Assembly (NCBI GenBank): GCA_024196135.1
Contig: JAMQCK010001227.1
Location: 1-10,585, forward strand
DNA: 10,585 bases
DNA from: Pleurotus ostreatus/Saccharomyces cerevisiae fusant
Taxonomy: Eukaryota; Opisthokonta
Reading direction: 5' to 3'
Position numbers and translations under genes: made by a program. The notes under the pieces were generated by a model. That model worked only from the letters and a program-made list of their open reading frames with translations, was not told where the DNA came from and made no database searches. Within the stretch, counting starts at the first letter, position 1. Each line of letters opens with the position of its first letter. This document shows positions 6,689-10,585 of this stretch, one piece after another.

Positions 6689-7292
6689 AAGCAGTACCAC
6701 TGGGTACTCCCCCTACCAGCTTCTGCACGGAACTGACCCCATTTTACCCATGGACCTTGCGGAAGCATCCTTTATGATACAATGTTTCAAGATAGGGTTG
6801 GACATGAGCGACCTGCTCGCCCTACAAATCAGACAGCTAGAACGACTCAAGGAGGACGTGGATTGCGCCATGAAGACGCTCTGCAAGGCCCGGTTCGTAT
6901 CCAAAGCGCAGTTCAAGAAGCGGTTTACACACAAACTGACCAAGTCAGAATATAGCCCGGGGGAACTGGTTCTCCTTCGCAATTCCGCTTTGGAAAATAA
7001 GATCAGCGCCAAAGCCAAGATCGCGCCGTGTTACCTAGGACCCTATGCAGTGGTTAGGTGAACCACAGCGGGGGCATACATCTGGAGCAAGCTAGACGGC
7101 TCAATTCTCGAAGGGGCAGCTGCCCCACGCCGTCTGCTCCCCTACATATCAAGACAAAATGCCTTCATGGAAGACCACGCGGTGTCCACAGACTCAAGCA
7201 CGACAGGGACCTCATCAGCGACATATGATTTGACGTCAGAGTTGCCCTCATCCGACAAGGAGTACCAACCACCTGGGGTGAGGCAGAATTGA

Positions 7293-7753
7293 ATTGGAAC
7301 CTAGCCCTTAAATACACCTCCCATGCAGTTGCCGCCGCACAAGTTAGCCTACGTTCCCACACTCTCGACCCCAGCCAGCATGCCCAAGGACCTTACTATG
7401 CCTCATCGCGCCGCAAAGGCCCCGCTCGCCTCATCCCAAGCAGGCGCCCATCAGGAGCGAGAACCAGAAAACGCCCACCCTCGCCGTGACCACCGATGAG
7501 CCAGGGGAGGACCGCAGTCTTGAGGATAGCTCAAGAAGTATGTCTCTGAAAAACAAGTGTGCAAGCCATCCTGCTCATGAAGCCAGTAGCAAGGTTGATC
7601 ACTCCAGACATTTCCAGGCAGTGCTGATTTCCGATTCTCCACCCGTATCCGTATTCTCAATTGAGACGAGTCCTTGAGAGAACTCATCAAGCGAGGAAAG
7701 CCCCAGCAAGGAAACCCGAGCGCACAGAGAACCTCCCCCTCGTGCTCCCGGCA
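7293..7753 (+). other. Possible 5' region and broken reading frames of an unidentified Pro/Ser-rich protein
   Basis: A TTAAATA word near 7309 precedes a leader-like stretch and ATG 7380 (MPKDLTMPHRAAKAPLASSQ...), which stops after 39 codons. A second frame continues from about 7486 with acidic Ser-rich sequence (EPGEDRSLEDSS), is cut by TGA at 7674-7676 and goes on as SSSEESPSKETR until about 8063. The composition is coherent across the break, so I suspect one gene damaged by a frameshift and a stop, or containing undetected introns. Not identified. Confidence 0.3.
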
Positions 7754-8590
7754 ATGATGACCTCGCTCTGGAAGGTGCGACAGCCCCCCAACCAGAAGAC
7801 CCACAACACCGAGGCGCCCCCCTTATCCCCTCTGCTGAACCCTCGTGCCAAAGCCTTTGTGCGTACTCATCAGGCGACCAAGTCTCCCCCTCTGTACCCG
7901 CTAGGGAACGCATGCGAAGACCTCCCCGCGCCTTATCGCCGCAACGAGCAAGGACCGGGGGACCTGTTCCCCTACACGGAGCCTACTGTTCATCCTATTC
8001 CCCCTCTCAGCCCAGCGCCGTACCCGCGGGATGTACCGCGTTCTCACCGGGGACAGGGAGCTAGCCGCGCCCCTGCAAGTGTCGGTCATGTCATTCCGCC
8101 TCCATTGCCAATGACGGGCTCGCAGTGTCATGATCGAGCATTCAATATTGAGCGCCTAATTTACATGCATCCCTTCATCCGTGACGCCCTATTCGAGGTC
8201 AAGCCCAACATCCGGCTCATACCCCTTGACGCCCCAGGACAGGTGCCCGTCTTTCCAGTTGATGGGTATTGCAAGAACCTCCCCCAATATTCTGTCAACT
8301 TCATGCACACCCTGACCCGGCCGCTGGTGACGGGACAGTGTCTGAACATCTGGACGCACGATGGGGCGCAAGACGGAGAGCTGATTGTCATAGAAGACCT
8401 CAGGCACGAGCACCGCAACACCAACCTCCTCGCCTTTTGGATATGCCCTCCATGCATCGCACCTATTGTGGTCAAGCTACTGCAGACCTCATCTCATGTG
8501 CTCTGTAAGGAGATATCCACGCCACCCACAAGCGCCCACAAGCGTGATTGGTATTCAATTGGTTTGGTCTTGTTTGGTGCATGGTACTGA
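7754..8590 (+). CDS. Hypothetical protein, 278 codons from first ATG, possibly part of a degenerate retroelement
   Basis: The longest frame in the window (open from 7661; first ATG 7754). Residues before about 120 are Pro/Arg-rich low complexity and partly overlap another plausible frame. From the Met at 8111 (MTGSQCHDRAFNIERL) the sequence looks like a folded domain: YMHPFIRDALFEVKPN, DAPGQVPVFPVDGYCKNL, NIWTHDGAQDGELIVIEDLR, LLAFWICPPC. I recognise no family and see no transmembrane span or signal peptide. A GTAAGG at 8505-8510 could be an intron donor, with a CTGAT branch near 8587 and a TATCAG acceptor near 8619, in which case the last 28 residues are not coding. It lies 3' of the gypsy integrase on the same strand, so it may be an extra ORF of that element or an unrelated host gene. 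Confidence 0.4.
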   Translation: MMTSLWKVRQPPNQKTHNTEAPPLSPLLNPRAKAFVRTHQATKSPPLYPLGNACEDLPAPYRRNEQGPGDLFPYTEPTVHPIPPLSPAPYPRDVPRSHRGQGASRAPASVGHVIPPPLPMTGSQCHDRAFNIERLIYMHPFIRDALFEVKPNIRLIPLDAPGQVPVFPVDGYCKNLPQYSVNFMHTLTRPLVTGQCLNIWTHDGAQDGELIVIEDLRHEHRNTNLLAFWICPPCIAPIVVKLLQTSSHVLCKEISTPPTSAHKRDWYSIGLVLFGAWY

Positions 8591-8836
8591 TGGTGTTTGC
8601 ATGTGTTGACACCTCTATCAGTCATCACCTATAACTCATACCTGGTGTGTTTCCTTTATATCTCCTGTTTCCCTTCTCCTCTTCTCCCTTTGGCTACCTA
8701 CCCCTTTCCCTTTTTCTTATTTATCCCTTCCCCTTCCTTGGAAATTGCCAGTATCCTGCCAGTCCCCCACCACCACTACTGTATGGCGCCTTATCGCACC
8801 ATCATCGCTCGCCAATCTTGTGACCTGATGACTGTA

Positions 8837-8866
8837 GTAGTAATCCCCTATCTCCTTGATTACTAC
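8837..8866. repeat. Short perfect hairpin, 9-bp stem
   Basis: GTAGTAATC (8837-8845) pairs with GATTACTAC (8858-8866) around a 12-nt loop. A TATATATA word follows at about 8875. Confidence 0.5.
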
Positions 8867-8897
8867 AGCTACAGTATATATACAGGCAGTGGGCATC

Positions 8898-8923
8898 AGG
8901 AGATCCTTTGGGCTTGATCTCCT
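8898..8923. repeat. Short perfect hairpin, 8-bp stem
   Basis: AGGAGATC (8898-8905) pairs with GATCTCCT (8916-8923) around a 10-nt loop, 31 bp beyond the previous hairpin. Confidence 0.5.
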
Positions 8924-9894
8924 TAGTTTCCCGCTTGCCTAGCTTGCGCACCTCACGCCCGGCTCTTGGAGAAACCTCTGGGAGTTCTCTATTCCAGATA
9001 CACCCCATCGCTGGCCATGGTGGGCATCGCCCATTGTTGATCACCCCATCCCTTCCTTGCCGCCTTGGGCCCGCCACACCTTTGGCTGTTTCCACCGCCT
9101 CCTTGCGAGCCCGCCTCTGGGTTTGGGTTGTGCTCTCCGGCTTGGTGTACGCCTGCACCTCTGCAGCAGTTGTGGTGCTAGTACTCTGGGGAACGGCCCT
9201 CCCTGTATGCTGTGGCACCCCTCACCTCTGTGCACCGGTGTGCTCCCCCTTCGTCCCCTGGTGCGGCTGAGTCAGTCGTTCCCCTGGCAGTAGTGGAGAG
9301 TACCTTTAGGAGTACCATCCCTTGTCAGGCCTTTTGCTCCCATCGGCCTGTTGTGGGCTCACCACCCCTCGCCTTCGGCCACTTGCCTGGTCGTGCCCCC
9401 TTCTCCTGACCAATGCCATCACCCATTGTGTCACTTCTCCCCCACTGGCTCGGAGCTCATGCTCACCGTGGTACATCTGGTCCTAGCGCTGCTCCTCGCG
9501 CTCTCTCCAGTATAGGGCAGCTCTTGGCGCCTTCCCCAGTGCATCCTCCCTCTTCCTTGCCAATCGGGGCTATCCCCTCGGTTCCGGCGTTGCACTGTGC
9601 CTCCCCCCTCCTTTCCAATCAGCGCTGCCCTCCTCCGATCACCACCACCAGTCGCTCCCCTGATCGAGTCGCCTCCCCACTCTCCTATTGACGCCGCCCC
9701 TTCGTCACTACCCTCCACCTCGTGTAGGCGCTGGCGGCACTGCCTACCGGGCTACCCTGCCCATGGAGTGTCCCCCATGTACTTCCCCCCACAATTAAAT
9801 TTCACACTCCAGCCCGGTGAGCGATCACGTGCCTGATGTGTGCGCGCGTTCCGGGCGGTCCCGTAAAATACACCTTTACAATCTACACCTCAAT

Positions 9895-10249
9895 GCCTAC
9901 CTGCGGCCCATACAACCATTACGACAGCCCTCAGAAAAACCGCTTCGTGCGGCAAGTTTTGGCTCAGGGCATCAAACATGCCGCCGAGGCCAAGGGAATA
10001 AACGGCCGTACCAGATACGACATTTGGAAAAAATTCGATGTGACCAAACAAGTCCAGCACCTCCGATCACCGCAAATTTTACACCCTCCCTCATATTCGC
10101 CGTCACGCACGCAGTTCGCGTCCGTTCCTCCCCAAACAACTTCTAGTCACTCCGCCGCCTTCTCCCCTACACGTCGACGTCCCCCGCGTCCGATTCCGCC
10201 CGGCCGACCGTCCCCAACAGCCGTCTCTTTGCGCGATGTTGAAGCGTGA
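9895..10249 (+). pseudogene. Tc1/mariner-like transposase, N-terminal helix-turn-helix fragment
   Basis: From ATG 9895 (context CCTCAATGCC) the first 50 or so residues contain YDSPQKNRFVRQVLAQGIKH, AAEAKGINGRTRYDIWKKFD. The spacing of hydrophobic and Gly residues and the IWKKF end resemble the DNA-binding helix-turn-helix of fungal Tc1/mariner transposases. After about 10060 the frame becomes Pro/Ser/Arg-rich and unlike a transposase, and ends at TGA 10247-10249 with no DDE domain, so the gene is truncated. It overlaps the start of the gag ORF by 14 bp in another frame. A plain HTH protein is the alternative reading. Confidence 0.4.
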
Positions 10250-10585
10250 CTCAGATGGCCGCCCCATCCTCACCCGCTTCAACTGGAGCTGGTGGGAGAG
10301 CGAGATCCAGCCCTGGCTGTCCAGCAAGGGCCTCTGGCGCTATGCCAAGGGCGCGGTCACCGAGCCCAAGCCCAAGGACGCTACTGCGGTCACTGATGCG
10401 GAGTACCGCACTCAGGAGGAGTATCAGCAGCGCTTGGAGAAGGCTGCTGGTGAGCTCTGGCTTGCCATGGAGGAGCCGCTTCGTCCCCAGTTCAAGGACA
10501 AGCGCAGCACGCCCAAGGACCTCTACGACGCGATGAAGGCCGCCTTCAACATCCAGGAGGCCGGTACGCGCTTTGCCGCGCTCTC
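10236..10585 (+). CDS. gag: Ty1/copia-type Gag, N-terminal part (runs off the window)
   Basis: Gag of copia-like retrotransposons forms the particle that packages element RNA. From ATG 10236 the frame is open for 116 codons to the window edge. It shows ILTRFNWSWWESEIQPWLSS (residues 11-30) followed by KGLWRYAKG, then an acidic stretch, ELWLAMEEPL and DLYDAMKAAF, matching the layout of the UBN2/retrotransposon gag_2 families: NW..W near the start, KGLW.Y..G, then a W...L...F helix. The frame is open back to a TGA at 10039-10041 but has no ATG there, so 10236 is the natural start. Third positions are mostly G or C, and there is no break, unlike the other elements here. A Pro-rich leader precedes it. 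The 5' LTR is not identifiable in the window. Confidence 0.65.
   Translation, partial: MLKRDSDGRPILTRFNWSWWESEIQPWLSSKGLWRYAKGAVTEPKPKDATAVTDAEYRTQEEYQQRLEKAAGELWLAMEEPLRPQFKDKRSTPKDLYDAMKAAFNIQEAGTRFAAL

Larger units (their letters stand above)
5323..7292 (+). pseudogene. Ty3/gypsy retrotransposon integrase region, degenerate and twice interrupted
   Basis: Remnant of a pol polyprotein; integrase joins retroelement cDNA to host DNA. In order: a pre-integrase stretch (KKYLCQYREFFDTLEKLKFD, frame from 5323), the zinc-binding region (QLGHRGVQGTFKTLCKRMFW, HH, then SCHDCQ), the core with its three acidic residues in AARDDLSG, VVSDNGKEF and NGVVERGH, then GYSPYQLLHGTDPILPMDL and the C-terminal GELVLLRNSAL...YLGPYAVVR. 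Breaks: frameshifts near 5500, 6131 and 6328, TGA at 7059-7061 where a CGA Arg is expected, and LTR insertions at 5629 and 6381. The first zinc His is replaced by Leu (ALEQLGH). After 7061 the frame stays open to TGA 7290-7292 with an acidic Ser/Thr-rich tail. Reverse transcriptase, RNase H, gag and the element's own LTRs are missing, so it is not functional. Confidence 0.85.
8591..9894. other. 1.3-kb pyrimidine-rich stretch without an assigned gene
   Basis: C/T-rich on the plus strand (notably 8660-8740). On the minus strand a frame between about 9430 and 9190 reads well (MGDGIGQEKGARPGKWPKAR..., TTARGTTDSAAPGDEGG) with one TGA, and 9218-8802 is open for 138 codons, but neither resembles a family I know. 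A degenerate tandem repeat of about 58 bp lies at 9539-9630 (GTGC-TCC-CCAATC words). The last part, 9780-9890, may contain the promoter or end of the Tc1/mariner-like fragment. Confidence 0.3.

Noticed and set aside
8161..8475. Minus-strand ORFs of 74 and 104 residues
   Set aside because: Shadows of the plus-strand 278-codon ORF; composition and motifs favour the plus strand.
1..10585. CRISPR arrays, tRNA or rRNA genes, bacterial-type promoters
   Set aside because: None found on reading both strands; the content is eukaryotic and dominated by transposable elements.

Overview
The window looks like gene-poor, repeat-rich DNA from a filamentous fungus, most likely a basidiomycete (Agaricomycetes). 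The evidence is short introns (about 47 nt) with GTACGT-type donors and CTAAC branch points, a hAT transposase tail of the kind common in mushroom-forming fungi, Ty3/gypsy and Ty1/copia fragments, and several short solo LTRs. No rRNA, tRNA, CRISPR array or bacterial-type operon was seen. The taxonomic placement is inference from these family signatures; no conserved housekeeping gene is present to anchor it.

Layout from left to right. Positions 133-488 and 578-793 hold two related LTR-like elements, the second flanked by a perfect 5-bp target duplication. Positions 805-1525 hold the dead C-terminal part of a hAT transposase on the minus strand, with a G-rich terminal sequence at 805. At 1684-1851 and 1942-2109 there are two copies of one 168-bp LTR in opposite orientation; together they look like a fold-back element, but the left copy has its own 5-bp duplication. 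Positions 2295-2811 (minus strand) hold the best candidate for an ordinary cellular gene, a small spliced Cys-rich protein. At 3356-3662 a 307-bp LTR abuts a second copy of the first element (3663-3992). Positions 3993-5310 have no recognisable gene but contain a 10-bp-period CTCAAG repeat.

Positions 5323-7292 are a degenerate Ty3/gypsy integrase (plus strand), broken by frameshifts, stops and two clean solo-LTR insertions (5629-5893 and 6381-6688), each with a perfect 5-bp target duplication. Removing either LTR plus one duplication restores the local reading frame. Downstream, 7380-8590 contains Pro/Ser-rich reading frames ending in a 278-codon ORF I do not recognise. Positions 8591-9830 are pyrimidine-rich on the plus strand, with two perfect short hairpins. 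At the right edge, a truncated Tc1/mariner-like helix-turn-helix (9895 on) runs into the start of an intact, GC-rich Ty1/copia-type gag that leaves the window.

The genes do not form a pathway. The biology here is layering of transposable elements: older coding remnants (hAT, gypsy integrase) with in-frame stops, two of them consistent with C-to-T change at CGA codons, younger LTR insertions that left only solo LTRs, and an apparently younger gag at the right edge. I did not find a convincing new biological system. The items most worth a second look are the paired inverted solo LTRs, the doubly interrupted integrase, the spliced Cys-rich gene and the unidentified 278-codon ORF.
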